A stretch of 36,507 nucleotides of DNA from Psilocybe azurescens (Eukaryota > Basidiomycota > Agaricomycetes > Agaricales > Agrocybaceae). The DNA is taken from NCBI GenBank assembly GCA_023853785.1, contig JAJIRX010000304.1, positions 1 through 36,507 on the forward strand, written 5' to 3'. Position 1 is the first letter of the stretch; each line of letters begins with the position of its first letter. This document shows, piece after piece, positions 1 to 10,870 of this stretch. The position numbers and the translations under genes are program-made. The notes under the pieces were generated by a model. The model was not told the origin of the DNA. It ran no database searches and saw only the letters and a program-made list of their open reading frames with translations.

Positions 1-1330
1 CCCCAATTTTCCCTACAATTGAATCTAAATTAGTAAACCAACTATGGTAAAAGTATCAAAATAGGGATGAAAATATCCATGGAATGGTCATTAGAATGGC
101 AGTAGCCAGTGCCAAATTTGCTGCAAACCGCTGCCGAAATCAAAAATTTCCCACAGGGCCAGTGTTTGGTGTTTCGGATGATGCCCACCACACTGTACCA
201 ACATGAGAATTTTAGGGCCCTCACTTGACACCGTGACAAGCACAAGATAATTGGCTTTTTAGTGAGTCTCTTTCAGCTGTGTGCACATTAGATCATAAAT
301 AATTCAAATTCCATATGGTACATCATTTGATCACTGTCCTATGCAGAGTCCTAATAAGCTGCAGCATGATTTGATTACGTCAAGCTACAATAACACACTG
401 CCTAATGAGTTACATGCTTTCAGGGACATGCTGAAAGCAGCATCACCTAAGGTTCCCACCCCTGCTGTCACATTTGTTGACCGAAACAGTCAATATACCC
501 AGTTAAATTTGAATGCTTTTCCAGCTTTCCCTTGCTTGCCGAGATTCCTACCCAGAGGTCTCCCACTTTAATGAGATTTTTTGCTCATCATCATAGATTA
601 GACAATGAGACAGATTAGACTAGATAACCAATTAGATAAGACAAGATTATCTAGATAAATATGATACAGATTATCTTAGATGACCCTGTCCATCGCCAGG
701 TAACATGACCACCACCAGTGCTGCCCATCAATCTGGACAATGCTCAGCAACACCTTGGCTTCCCATCTTGCTGGGCACTTCCGTGTGTATGTCACCATGT
801 GCCCACTGTCCACCTGCTCTGTGTGCCATTTCATTTTGTGGCAGCCCTTCCATTTCTGGTTATGTCCCTTTCCTGCTCTTTCTATTTCTGTCTATATCCC
901 TTCCCTGGTTATTTCCACAACTTCTTCTTCGCTTCTCATTGCGCTTTCCTGTTAATTTCTTCTATAGTTTAAAGGTGCTTAGAATTTAATAAAATAACAT
1001 TGAATGTAAACTACTGTAGTATTCAATTGCAGTACTCATCCTTGCTGCCAATGACAATGGGAGAACATGGAGACTTAAGGAGAGCCTGAGCCCAATATTC
1101 TTTTTGGGTGTGTTTGTTTTCAGATACTCCAGTGGCAGCACCATGGACACCTGTCACTTGTCAATCAATCAATATCTATCCATCAGGAAATGGCAAGAAT
1201 GAGCTGTGGGAAGACATTATATAAAGGTGAATTACTTATGTAATGAGGAATCAACAATATGAGGACAAAAAGGAAATAGAAATACAGTCAGTCCTTGCAA
1301 TCCAGAGTTGACAACAATGATTTCACAGCT
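1..1330. other. Left flank without recognisable gene
   Basis: I see no convincing coding region here. Open frames are short (under 100 codons), overlap one another in several frames near 705-990 and match no family I know. The stretch contains an AT-rich repeat-like patch at about 588-684 and ends at the target duplication of the downstream retrotransposon. It is probably degenerate intergenic or old transposon sequence. Confidence 0.5.
588..684. repeat. AT-rich low-complexity patch with AGATTA/TAGATAA words
   Basis: The words AGATTA, TAGATAA and TTATCT recur about ten times within 100 bases, including the palindrome TTATCTAGATAA near 645. It looks like a decayed tandem or low-complexity repeat. 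No function can be assigned. Confidence 0.5.
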
Positions 1331-1335
1331 CTTAA
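1331..1335. repeat. Target-site duplication CTTAA (left)
   Basis: CTTAA lies immediately before the first base of the 5' LTR and is repeated exactly at 9626-9630 directly after the 3' LTR. Five-base duplications are typical of Ty3/gypsy integration, so this marks one insertion event for the whole 1336-9625 element. Confidence 0.93.
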
Positions 1336-1755
1336 TGTTACAAACACTTTATTTTCTTTTTCTTTCTCTTTTCTTTTCTTTCTCCTTCCTTTTCTTTGTC
1401 ATCTATCACATCAATGATACATCATCGTATGTTCTGATGAACTTTGCCATCCATCGTATCTACAAAACTCCATCATATCTTTGATGGACTTTCACTTCCA
1501 TCTTTTATGATACATCTTTGATGAACGCTTGATCTGTTTCCTCTATTCTTATATACATCTGCTGATGAACATTCAAACTCGTTTCAACTTGCTGTACGGT
1601 TCATAGTATTTATACCAGGAAGGATCCACTGTATTCTTTAGCTAGTTCTTGAGAATCTAACCTCCTCTACTTGACACCACTTGGAACTCGCTGTTCTTGA
1701 CTACTTGACTGTCGGCTTTATCCACGCATATGAATATAAGCTTGAAGTCGTAACA
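1336..1755 (+). repeat. 5' LTR of the chromovirus
   Basis: The LTR begins TGTTACAAAC and ends GTCGTAACA, giving a 6-bp terminal inverted repeat TGTTAC/GTAACA. The matching 3' copy is at 9198-9625. After the start comes a pyrimidine tract (CTTTT-type repeats, about 1350-1400) that differs in length between the two copies. A TATA-like TATTTATA is at 1607-1614. The start of R is inferred at about 1640 from complementarity to the primer-binding site. Confidence 0.95.
1607..1650 (+). promoter_or_regulatory. LTR core promoter and inferred transcript start
   Basis: TATTTATA (1607-1614) lies about 30 bp upstream of AGCTAGTTCTT (1640-1650). That 11-mer is exactly complementary to the primer-binding site just after the LTR (1757-1767). 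In Tf1-type self-priming elements the first 11 nt of the RNA pair with the PBS, so a start at A1640 is predicted. The TATA box is seen at the right distance; the start site itself is inferred. The 3' LTR keeps the same block at 9509-9519. Confidence 0.7.
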
Positions 1756-1756
1756 A

Positions 1757-1767
1757 AAGAACTAGCT
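1757..1767 (+). other. Primer-binding site, self-priming (Tf1/sushi type)
   Basis: AAGAACTAGCT starts one base after the 5' LTR. Its reverse complement AGCTAGTTCTT occurs in the LTR at 1640-1650, where transcription is expected to begin. Such pairing lets the 5' end of the genomic RNA fold back and, after cleavage, prime minus-strand synthesis without a tRNA, as known for Tf1 and related chromoviruses. I did not compare it with this organism's tRNAs. Confidence 0.75.
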
Positions 1768-2312
1768 CATCTACTAATCTCGCCAGCTCCCCAGCAGACG
1801 AGACCTCTGAAACCTGAAACGAAACACGGCACCACTGAAAGGCGGAATTCCTGCTACTGACAGCTCAGAAGAAGGAACCCCGACACAAAATTGGCAGACA
1901 CCGAACCCATCCAGACAAAGCTCTGAAGACATCAACCTAGGCAATGAAGACCTATTGAGCTCGCTAATTGACCTATTATCAACACTGGCAATAGATCAGA
2001 GGAACAACACGACACAGAAATGGTTGAAACAAACAGAAAGAAAGAAATCGCTATCAACAAACCCACAGTATTCGATGGAGACAGAACGAAATCCAAGTCT
2101 TTCATACAAGACTGCTACCTCTATATGGACATAAACAATGACATCTATAACACGGACAAGAAGAGAATCGCCTTTATCCTATCATTTTGCATGGAAGGAG
2201 GAGCGAAATTATGGAAAGAACAATATCTGACCTCAAGGACAAGAGGAACCAACCCCAACCAAACGATCAAATGGGACACTCTCTCAGCCTTCCTTGAAAA
2301 ATTCCATGACGC

Positions 2313-3996
2313 TGTCATACACCAATTTTGATTGGATATGAGATTTATCTATAAGCTTAGAGCGTCTGTCTTGACTCCCCATTACATGCAGAAGCCAGGT
2401 TATTATTTCGCATTTTTATCTGAAGCACATCCTCAATATTCAACGCCAAAGCCCATTCACAGTCCACTTCAAGCTCCATTCCAACTTTCAATCTCCACTT
2501 CAACCATTTGATCAGTTACATTCCCTATCAATGATTCAATCGTCTATCTATTTCGAACCTCAAGGCTATGCACAGATTATTCTTGGACATCATTCCTATC
2601 CATTCTAGTACGCACAGCACTGCACAGCATCATATATCACCATCGTCATCAGCATTTGATCATCTACAACTATTTGGTCCTTAACTGGATTCCACATATG
2701 CAGCAAATCTTTGTCTCACTCAGCAGTCTTGGTAATGGATGACTGAGCTGTGCCATGAATAGACTGGTTCTATTCATTAGCATAGTACTTGTTCGCTATT
2801 TTGGTTCCTTTTCTATTGACTGACACTTTCATATGATTGATCCTTCTTTCCTTTGTCATTCTTGCTTATTGTACTTACTCAGCTTCGCTTCTTCTTACTC
2901 ATCTCACTTCGCTTTTCATAATCTTGCTTATACTTCTTACTCATCCTATGTTACTTACTTACTCATCCTTCTATTTTTCACTCCTAAACTCCGTCAGCTT
3001 TCAATCTATTGTATGTAGTTGACAGATGGGACTACTGGGTGTTGTTCTACAGAATGATTGGTATAGTTTGGACGCTTGATCTCTTTTAAATATTTTTCTA
3101 TGTTCTCTGGTATATAAACCATGTATTAGTATCGCTTGGAATGCAAGGAAGTTACAAGCCCCAACTTTCTTCACAGCAAAGATTTCAAGTTATCAAGTAC
3201 TCAGTCCAGCACTCAAGCACGCATTCAATCAATCTCTATCAATATTCAGCACGAAATTCAACAATCACTCCAGTTATTCAAGACGTTCATCAGAGGCTAG
3301 ACCAGCCTATCCAACCACTCTCGCTCTCTCATCACAGAGAATTTTGTCCAGTTCATTTCGATCCTACCATCCTCCAGACCCTTCATTCTTCCTCTACATC
3401 AAGATCTTCAACTCCCCATCGCTTCTATTGCTCCAGAATATTTTATTCTGCAATCTTGGTCTTGTTGTCATCTTCATCCATCGCCCTAGTCATCCCTCAT
3501 TCACTTCACTGCTCTGTTTGATTTTTTGGTTCAAGAATATCGCACAATCCTTCACCATCTATCACTCCAGGCCGCTCTAGTCATTATTCAATCACCAGAC
3601 CTTACTTCTGGCTTTGCAGACACTGCAGACTTGCTTGAAGCGCACTAGGATCAAGACTACATTCCCACTCCTGCCCCCGTATCAATCCCTACAATTTATC
3701 TAGTCATTTGGCCCCTCCACAGTCATCACACCTCATTCACACTGTTCTACCCTAATCAAGTCGGGTTGCTTCCTCCCAGTAAATACTCAAGGGCATTTTA
3801 TATTCCCTCATCCATTCCTCCTCCTTCATACGTCCCTGCCCTCCTCAGACCACATACATCTACACAACCTAGTGGCAAAGCCAGCCCTCACTTTAACTCA
3901 ACAGGGAGAGAGTCGTCTTATCTAGTCTAGACCATTCCTCTCTGGTTTGTGTTTTGGTTTTCGATTTATATATCAAATCACACACTACGTAGTTCA
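2313..3996 (+). mobile_element. Nested 1,684-bp solo LTR inside gag
   Basis: The insert starts TGTCATACACC, ends GTAGTTCA, and is flanked by ACGC on both sides (2309-2312 and 3997-4000). Taking out the insert plus one ACGC joins gag in frame, so the boundaries are firm. It has the TG...CA ends of an LTR, a TATATAAA box at 3111-3118 and no pol homology, so I read it as a solo LTR left by recombination of a second LTR element. The duplication is 4 bp, or 5 bp with one mismatch. A non-autonomous TRIM-like element is an alternative. Orientation is assigned from the TATA box. Small open frames within it look spurious. Confidence 0.82.
3111..3118 (+). promoter_or_regulatory. TATA box of the solo LTR
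   Basis: TATATAAA lies about 800 bp into the solo LTR, in the sense orientation of the host element. It is the best core-promoter match in the insert and supports the LTR reading. Activity is unknown. Confidence 0.5.
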
Positions 3997-4664
3997 ACGC
4001 GTTCACTCCGGTGGACGAAACCAGATCAGCCATGAATGACATAAAACGACTTAGACAAAAACCCAATGAAAGGGTGGAAGACATCATCAACAAATTCAAG
4101 TTGTTGGTAGGACAAGCCAACCTAGGAACAGAAACAGAATCAGACCATGCCCATCTCATTGGATTATTCCAAAATGCATCACGCCCTCAACTTCGCCGAC
4201 AGGATCCTGTACTCCGAAGACCTTCCAAGGACAATCCAAGGATGGTACAAAAAGCAACAACATTTGACACCAACTATAGACTGGCCAAGGTCTTTAGAGA
4301 AGAACCAGAAGAACGCAGGAGGGCACCACGATGGAACAACTTCCCAAGAAACAACAGAAACTATGATCCAAACAGGATGGACGTGGAGGTGCTATGACAG
4401 CCGAAGAACGAGCCGAATTGATTAGGAAGGGCGCCTGTTTCAGGTGCAAACAACGAGGCATCTATCCAGGGAATGCCCACAGAAAGGACCAACAAATCAG
4501 AACAGAACCCAAGGACAACCTAACAAGAAATGGACCCCAAAGGAACTCCATACCCACATCAGGAACTTGAACAAAGACGAAAAGGATGAACTCGCAGACC
4601 TCATGGTCAAAATGGGATTTGAAGAAAAAGAAGAAAAGGATTTTTAAAGAGGAGAAACAGAGCG

Positions 4665-7600
4665 ATGTCTGTCTCTCCTTATCTGAAGATACAATCTGTA
4701 CTTATGGCAACAATCGAGAATAAAACTATGCTTCTACCAGTTTCATTCCCTGCAAAGAAACAGAATGGCTCACAAATCGTCGAAACCGCTGCTCTCTTAG
4801 ACTCAGGAGCAGGAGGAAAATTCATTGACCAGAATTACGCACAAAACTTGGACTCAAGACCCAACCCTTGGAAAAACTAATCCAAGTTTACAATGTAGAC
4901 GGGACTCCAAACAAGAAGGGAACCATCTCATCGTTCGTGGACCTGGACTTAAAAGTTAGAAATCGAAACCATCGGGAAAAGTTATTGGTCTCTGGACTAG
5001 GGAAACAGAAGATCATTCTGGGTTTCCCGTGGTTACAGGAAAAGAACCCAGGAATCAACTGGCAGAACGGACAGATAACTTGGAAACCACGTCAAGGACC
5101 CACAATAAATCAGACTACCATTGAAGAAGAAACGGACGAACAAACATCAATAATCGAGACCACTCACCCATTGGAAGAATTCGAATCACTGATCATCCAA
5201 TACATCGGAGACGCAAACGAAGATGAAATAAAAGAAACATGGCTTAACACCAAGATCACTACCTCGCAAAATTAGCTCAACAATACGAACCAGAGAAACC
5301 CACAAAACCTCTCCAAGAAATTATTCCCCCAGAATATCAGTCATATATGGATCTCTTCGACAAACAAGCGGCAGACCGATTCCCGGAACCAAGACCATGG
5401 GACCACAAAATTGAGTTAAAAGAAGGATTCATACCAAAGAAATTCAAGGCATATAACATTACACTAGCAGAACAAATGGAACTGGACAACTGGACAAAGG
5501 AACAATTGGATAAAGGATACATTCGGCCCTCCGAATCACCTATGGCATCTCCATTCTTCTTTGTATCAAAAAAGGATGGAAAGCTCAGACCTTGTCAAGA
5601 CTACAGATATCTGAACGATTGGACCATCAAAAATGCCTACCCCTTACCACAAATAACGGAGCTCATGGACAAGTTAAAAGGCGCAAAATTCTTCACAAAG
5701 CTGGATATCCGATGGGGCTACAATAACATCAGGATAAAAGACGGCGACCAATGGAAGGCAGCATTCAAAACCAACCAAGGACTTTTTGAACCAACTGTAA
5801 TGTTTTTTGGCATGTGCAACTCCCTGGCAACCTTCCAATCCATGATGGACTTGATCTTCGAAGATATGATATCACAATGCTTCATAATCATCTATATGGA
5901 CGACATCTTAATCTTTGCAAAAGATCGAGAGGAACTGGAAAAGTACACTAAAATGGTTCTCCAATGACTCCAAGAAAACAATCTCTATCTCAAGCCAGAA
6001 AAATGCTCATTTGCTCAGGAGAAAGTGGAATATCTTGGAATGATTGTCGAAGCAGGAAAGATCTCCATGGACCCAACAAAACTCAAGGGAATTCAGGACT
6101 GGCCAGCGCCTACTACTCTCAAACTAGTCCGATCATTTCTAGGCTTTGGCAACTTTTACCGAAAATTCATCCGGAAGTTCTCTGAAGTAGCTCAACCTTT
6201 GAATGAACTCCTGAAGAAAGACAAAGGATTTTTATGGAACGACATAACTCAAGCTGCCTTTGATGAACTAAAGAAACGATTCACAGAAGAACCAGTACTC
6301 TTGATGCCTGACCCCACTAAACCATTTCAAATCGAATCTGACGCTTCAAAATACGCCTCTGGAGCAGTCCTCACCCAACTAGATGGAAATGGCGAAAGAC
6401 ACCCATGCGCATTTATATCAAGAACATTTTCCCCAACCGAAAGAAATTACGAAATCTATGACAGAGAATTATTGGGAATAATCCGAGCACTACAGGAATG
6501 GAGACACTACATCCAAGGATCAGAACACATGACTACGGTATATTCAGATCACAAGAATTTAACATATTTCAGATCGGCCCAAAATCTGAACTGACGACAG
6601 GCACGCTGGTCTCTGTATGTCTCAGAATTCAACCTGAAATTGGTACATCTACCTGGAAACAAAATGATTCAATCCGATACCCTTTCAAGACGCCCCCCTG
6701 ATTTTACCCCGGAAGAAGACCATGACAATGAAAACATCACCCTACTCCCAGAAAAGCTTTTCATCGACTTAATCGACGCTGAGTTACAGGAAAGGATTGC
6801 CAATGCGAACGAACTGGACCACAATGCAGCAGAAGCAATGAAAACCCTATTAGAGGGAGGACCGCCAAATGCACAACATGACCTCAAAGAATGGAAAACA
6901 GAGATTGTGAATGGCAAAACCATCTTATACTACCATGGATGAGCCTACATTCCAAAAGATCAAACCCTCGCGGAAGGACATAGTCAAATCATATCACAAC
7001 CCTATTTCAGCTGGACACCCCAGAGAATTAGAAACATTCAATTCAGTAAAACAACACTACTGGTGGCCAGGATTGCGATCATTTGTCAAACAATATGTAA
7101 AAGGATGTGCCACCTGCCAACAATTCAAAATAAATCGACATCCCTCTAACCCATCATTCATACCGATACCTGGACCAAAGTCAGCCCGACCCTTTGCAGA
7201 CAGTGCTATGGATTTCCTTACAGACCTTCCACCAATCCTGGACAAACAAGGAGAAGTTGAATTTGACGTGATTCTAAGCATCACCGATCATGGGAACACG
7301 AAAGGACTTATCCTTATTCCTTGCTGAATGAAAGGACTGGACGCCGAAAAGACTGGCAAACTCTTAATGGACAATCTCTACAAAAGGTTTGGACTACCGG
7401 ACAGCCTCACATCAGACCGAGACCCCAGATTTGCCGCTGAATCATTCAAGGAGTTAATGAAACTCCTCGGAGTAAAATCGAAAATTTCAACTGCTTACCA
7501 CCCTCAAACGGACGGAACAATGGAACGATACAACCAAGAAATTGAAGCCTATCTATCCATATACTGCTCATCTCATCCAGAAGACTGGCACGAACGACTT

Positions 7601-8260
7601 GGTACCCTTGAATTCACTCACAACAATCGAAGACATGCAGACAGACAGAGAACACCATTCGAACTGATTCTGGGATATTCCCCATTGCAATCCCTACCAC
7701 ATTCGAACACACCAAATTCCCTTCAGTAGAAGAAAGACTGAAGTATCTTCAAAAGGATCAAGAAGAAGCCCTAGCAGCCCATGAACTAGCCCGGACAAGG
7801 ATGGCTGAAAGGAAGAACTCAAAATTCACACCATTCACCCAAGGACAAAAGGTTTGGCTAGAAGCGACAAATTTACAAACAAATTATCACAAGAAAATGG
7901 CACCGGAAACGAGAAGGACCCTTCAAAATTAAAGAAGTCTTAGGACCCCTAACTTATTGGCTGGAACTCCCCAAAGGATGGCTCATTCACGATGTATTCC
8001 ATGCGACACTTTTTAATCCATATCACAAAACTGAAACACATGGACCTAATTTCATTCGACCGCCACCAGAGATATTAAACGAAGAAGAACATTGGGAACT
8101 AGAAACAATTCTCAAACATCAAAAAAGAGGAAGAGGATACCAGTACTACATCAAATGGAAGGACTATCCGATCACTGAAGCAACGTGGGAACCGGCTTCG
8201 GTCTTTGAAGAAACTGGTAATGAAATCTTACAGGCTTACCGAACACGTCACAAGCTGTAA
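4665..8260 (+). pseudogene. pol polyprotein of the chromovirus (PR-RT-RNase H-IN-chromodomain)
   Basis: The protease active site DSGA is at 4800-4811. The RT has a [13 protein letters not shown] block (first catalytic Asp at 5704) and the YMDD box at 5893-5904. RNase H has DASKYASGA near 6340. The integrase has an HHCC zinc region (SYHNPISAGHP, then CATC, about 6985-7120) and DDE core segments MDFLTDL, SDRDPRF and GTMERYNQE. The C-terminus carries a chromodomain (about 8080-8250) with YIKWKDYPITEATWEP, ending at TAA 8258-8260. Lesions seen: frame changes near 4850, 5255, 6968, 7683 and 7905, and in-frame TGA at 5965, 6592, 6940 and 7325. pol sits downstream of gag in a separate frame. It is not functional. 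Confidence 0.93.
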
Positions 8261-8612
8261 AAAGACCACCATCTTCCCTCACTCGATAATCAATCAACAT
8301 GCTCTCCTTTCCCTCGATCAAACACGTCAAGTCCACTCTCTTTCCCAAAATACTCAGGAACCTATTTTCCTCACAACAAAAATACCAAAATCCCAAGAAG
8401 ATCGACAACAAATGCTTGAAGAACTCGAGATAGCGTTCATAATGTCTCGAGAAGCAGAGAAACGAGCACACAATAAACTCAAGGCAAGATGCGCAGCAAT
8501 GGCACATGACCAAAATCTAGAGTATCAACTGCGGATTTCCCAGCTCAAGGAAAAGCTTAGACCCGGACTGGCAACAAAGGTTATAAGGAAGGTCAAGTCG
8601 CTACACTTCTAG
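8261..8612 (+). CDS. Unassigned ORF after pol, charged helical (retroelement 3' region)
   Basis: An open frame runs from within the pol tail to a stop at 8610-8612; the first internal ATG beyond pol is at 8412. The segment from about 8390 to 8590 is rich in Glu, Lys, Arg and Leu with heptad-like spacing (for example MLEELEIAFIMSREAEKRAH), which suggests a coiled coil. It lies between pol and the 3' LTR, where ordinary chromoviruses have little or no coding sequence. It could be a real third ORF of the element, captured sequence, or chance. Confidence 0.35.
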
Positions 8613-8635
8613 GCAACAAAAATCGATATCCAACA

Positions 8636-9063
8636 ATGTCTCATTCCACTGCTTGTGCCTCCTCCGCTCCCCCAACCTACTACTACATCGTCTCAACTTT
8701 TAATACTCTCTCCGTCTACAAACTACTTGAAATCTTGAAAAATGCCGAAAACCGATACAACGCCGAAGCCCTTTGCCCCCCCCTTTATCGGAACAAGAAC
8801 TTGAATTCTTCAACTATTTATCTGGCGAAATACAAATCATTGAGGCGGACATTGCAGTCAAACGTGCACAAGTCCGAGTCCACCACAAAACCGCCACCGA
8901 CTCCCTCAAATGTCTTCAACTCAAAGGTTTCGAACGAGCCATCGAACACGTGCTCATCAAACATTGCACGACACCCCTACAGAACGACTTCGCCAACGCT
9001 GATCAACCACTGCCACTGTTGAGGACCAGGACATACGCCAAGATACTGTCCTTTCAAGCGTAA
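8636..9063 (+). pseudogene. Second unassigned ORF between pol and 3' LTR
   Basis: An ATG at 8636 opens a frame that shifts at a run of eight C (about 8776-8783) into a second frame reaching a stop at 9061-9063. Reading through the shift gives a mostly helical protein of about 140 residues with blocks such as YKLLEILKNAENRY and SGEIQIIEADIAVKRAQV. I do not recognise the family. The C run makes either a true frameshift or a base-calling error plausible. Confidence 0.35.
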
Positions 9064-9186
9064 CAACTCTCCTCACAGAAGCGATTACTTTGATTATGAC
9101 AACCCATGGATGATGTTGGCATTGCAAACAACACCGGAGAACTCTACGGATACTGAAGACCATTCGACTGGGACAGTCGAACCTTA

Positions 9187-9194
9187 GAAGGGGG
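9187..9194 (+). other. Polypurine tract
   Basis: AGAAGGGGG ends three bases before the 3' LTR (TAA then TGTTAC at 9198). A purine run at this position is the usual primer for plus-strand DNA synthesis in LTR retrotransposons. Confidence 0.8.
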
Positions 9195-9197
9195 TAA

Positions 9198-9625
9198 TGT
9201 TACAAACACTTTATTTTCTTTTTTTCTTTTCTCTTTTTCTTTTCTTTTTCTCCTTCCTTTTCTTTGTCATCTTTCACATCAATGATACATCATCGTATGT
9301 TCTGATGAACTTTGCCATCCATCGTATCTACAAAACTCCATCATATCTTTGATGGACTTTCACTTCCATCTTTTATGATACATCTTTTGATGAACGTTTG
9401 ATCTGTTTCCTCTATTCTTATATACATCTGTTGATGAACATTCAAACTCATTTCAACTTGCTGTACGGTTCATAGTATTTATACCAGGAAGGATCCACTG
9501 TATTCTTTAGCTAGTTCTTGAGAATCTAACCTCCTCTTACTTGACACTGCTTGGAACTCGCTGTTCTTGACTACTTGACTGTCGGCTTTATCCACGCACA
9601 TGAATATAAGCTTGAAGTCGTAACA
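9198..9625 (+). repeat. 3' LTR of the chromovirus
   Basis: This is the same sequence as 1336-1755 apart from a longer CT tract, about seven substitutions and two 1-nt indels. It keeps the TATTTATA box and the AGCTAGTTCTT block at 9509-9519, and ends at GTAACA just before the right target duplication. Confidence 0.95.
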
Positions 9626-9630
9626 CTTAA
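9626..9630. repeat. Target-site duplication CTTAA (right)
   Basis: Exact copy of 1331-1335, directly abutting the 3' LTR. Confidence 0.93.
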
Positions 9631-9673
9631 GCTCTTGGTGATGAGATTCTGAAGCCTTTTCTCTACTGGACAC

Positions 9674-10609
9674 CTAATCCTTCCTGCCCCCAGGTTGCTC
9701 ATTCTCGGCATTGCTCCCATTACAATTATTGTTGCATTTCCTTTTAGTTCCTCTGTCCTTGCAAGGTCTACAGGCTCCTGGAGGAGAAATATTGCCATTG
9801 TTAATAACCTTCTGCAACACCTTGCAATGTTCCTTGAGTTGTAGAGGGGTTAATTTGATGAACTTACATGACTCATCATTGATGGCATCAAGGAGCTTCA
9901 GTAGACCAGGAAGCAAAGTGGAAAGCTTGCTTGGGTTTACCAATTTGTTGTACATCCAACCAACAAGCTCAATACTGTGATGTTGAACAATCTTCTCCTC
10001 ATAACCAATGTAATGCATTGAAGCTTTCTCATTGTGGATGATTTCAACTGATTTTTAAGTGAGTGTCAGTTATATGTATATATCACAGAGTGTTGTACTT
10101 ACCAAGCATTGCCCCAATCTTCACGCTTAAATTTGTTGTTTCATTTCATCCGCTTTCTGCTTGGATGATTGATAAAGGTCTGGTTCAAGCAGTTAACCAC
10201 AAGACAATGAAGAAATGACATAGACTTACTGATAGGATCACAACCAGCAATAGAAAATGCCTTCAATTTAGCACCAACATACACAATATCCCATTTTTTA
10301 TTTGCTGGTACTGCAATTTTCATATATTCCATAAGTGATTCATTGGTGAAGAACCACAAGGGGGTGACACTAAAAACATGTGACATGGGGTTGGTTAGTT
10401 AGTCCAGGCCAATAGGTCCTTAAAGAAAAAATTTTTAGAGGGTATTTCTGGCCCAGCAAGCACAAATGTACAGTTTTTCATCAGACTTAGGTCTCCAAAG
10501 AGCAATGGAGGCCCAAAACCAGTGATCAATGACAAATTTGGAAATATGGCACTGATATCTATAATTAGAGGGCCATACCATCGCGAGGTGTTACTTGAGG
10601 ATGAGCCAT
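9674..10609 (-). pseudogene. Remnant of a conserved multi-copy fungal hypothetical gene
   Basis: The minus strand reads from a possible ATG at 10609 to a stop at 9674-9676. The C-terminal exon has the block HHSIELVGWMYNKLVNPS, then SCKFIKL and a basic tail with CRPCKDRGTKRKC. This resembles, from memory, a hypothetical family repeated many times in agaricomycete genomes; its function is unknown to me. Upstream exons are interrupted by stops and by GT-AG introns (for example near 10177-10228 and 10032-10100). It is likely a broken, possibly transposon-linked gene lying between the chromovirus and the hAT element. Confidence 0.5.
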
Positions 10610-10680
10610 CTTCAACTGTAATATAACAAATAGAACATGAAATACATTTTTGAATCTATTGCTTTCTCTTTACTCATTCT

Positions 10681-10815
10681 TAGGCAACTGCATGGGTAAC
10701 CCATGGGTATCTTGAGGGCTACCCATACCCTTACCCATTGAAACCCATACCCATATACCCATGGATAGAACAACCATGGGTATGCAAGGGTAGTGGGTAT
10801 CATGTGGGTCATGCT
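10681..10815. repeat. Left terminal and subterminal repeat array of hAT element
   Basis: After the terminal TAGGCAACTGC come about ten copies of CCCAT or its complement ATGGG in both orientations, many within CCCATACCC words. Short subterminal repeats are the usual transposase-binding sites in hAT elements. Confidence 0.7.
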
Positions 10816-10870
10816 CATTTATGGCCAAAAGAGTCATATTGCAATGGAAACAAAATTGTATATGAAAATT

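Larger units (their letters stand above)
2020..4647 (+). pseudogene. gag of the chromovirus, interrupted and frameshifted
   Basis: The N-terminal piece (2020-2312) has the capsid-like segment with KPTVFDGDRTK and FCMEGGAKLWKEQY. The gene is then broken by the solo LTR at 2313-3996 and resumes at 4001 (segment with KRLRQKPNERVEDI). The C-terminus holds a CCHC zinc knuckle for RNA binding (CFRCKQRG then HLSREC, about 4435-4478) and a charged tail ending at TAA 4645-4647. Besides the insertion there are single-base frame changes near 4190 and 4250 (mutually compensating), near 4390, and a 1-nt loss inside the zinc knuckle near 4460. The true start may lie upstream of 2020 in another frame. Confidence 0.88.
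1336..9625 (+). mobile_element. Ty3/gypsy chromovirus LTR retrotransposon, full-length but inactive
   Basis: The element has two LTRs in direct orientation (1336-1755 and 9198-9625), identical 5-bp flanks, gag, pol ordered protease-RT-RNase H-integrase-chromodomain, a primer-binding site and a polypurine tract. This order plus the C-terminal chromodomain defines a chromovirus. Outside a length-variable CT-rich tract the LTRs differ at about seven positions (six transitions) and two 1-nt indels, so the insertion is not recent. gag is split by a later solo LTR, and both gag and pol carry frameshifts; pol also has in-frame TGA codons, so the element cannot be autonomous. Its length without the nested insert would be about 6.6 kb. 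Confidence 0.95.

Noticed and set aside
705..989. Three overlapping plus-strand ORFs of 71-94 codons
   Set aside because: They overlap in all three frames, are Cys/Phe/Ser-rich in a CT-biased stretch and show no domain, so they look like chance openings.
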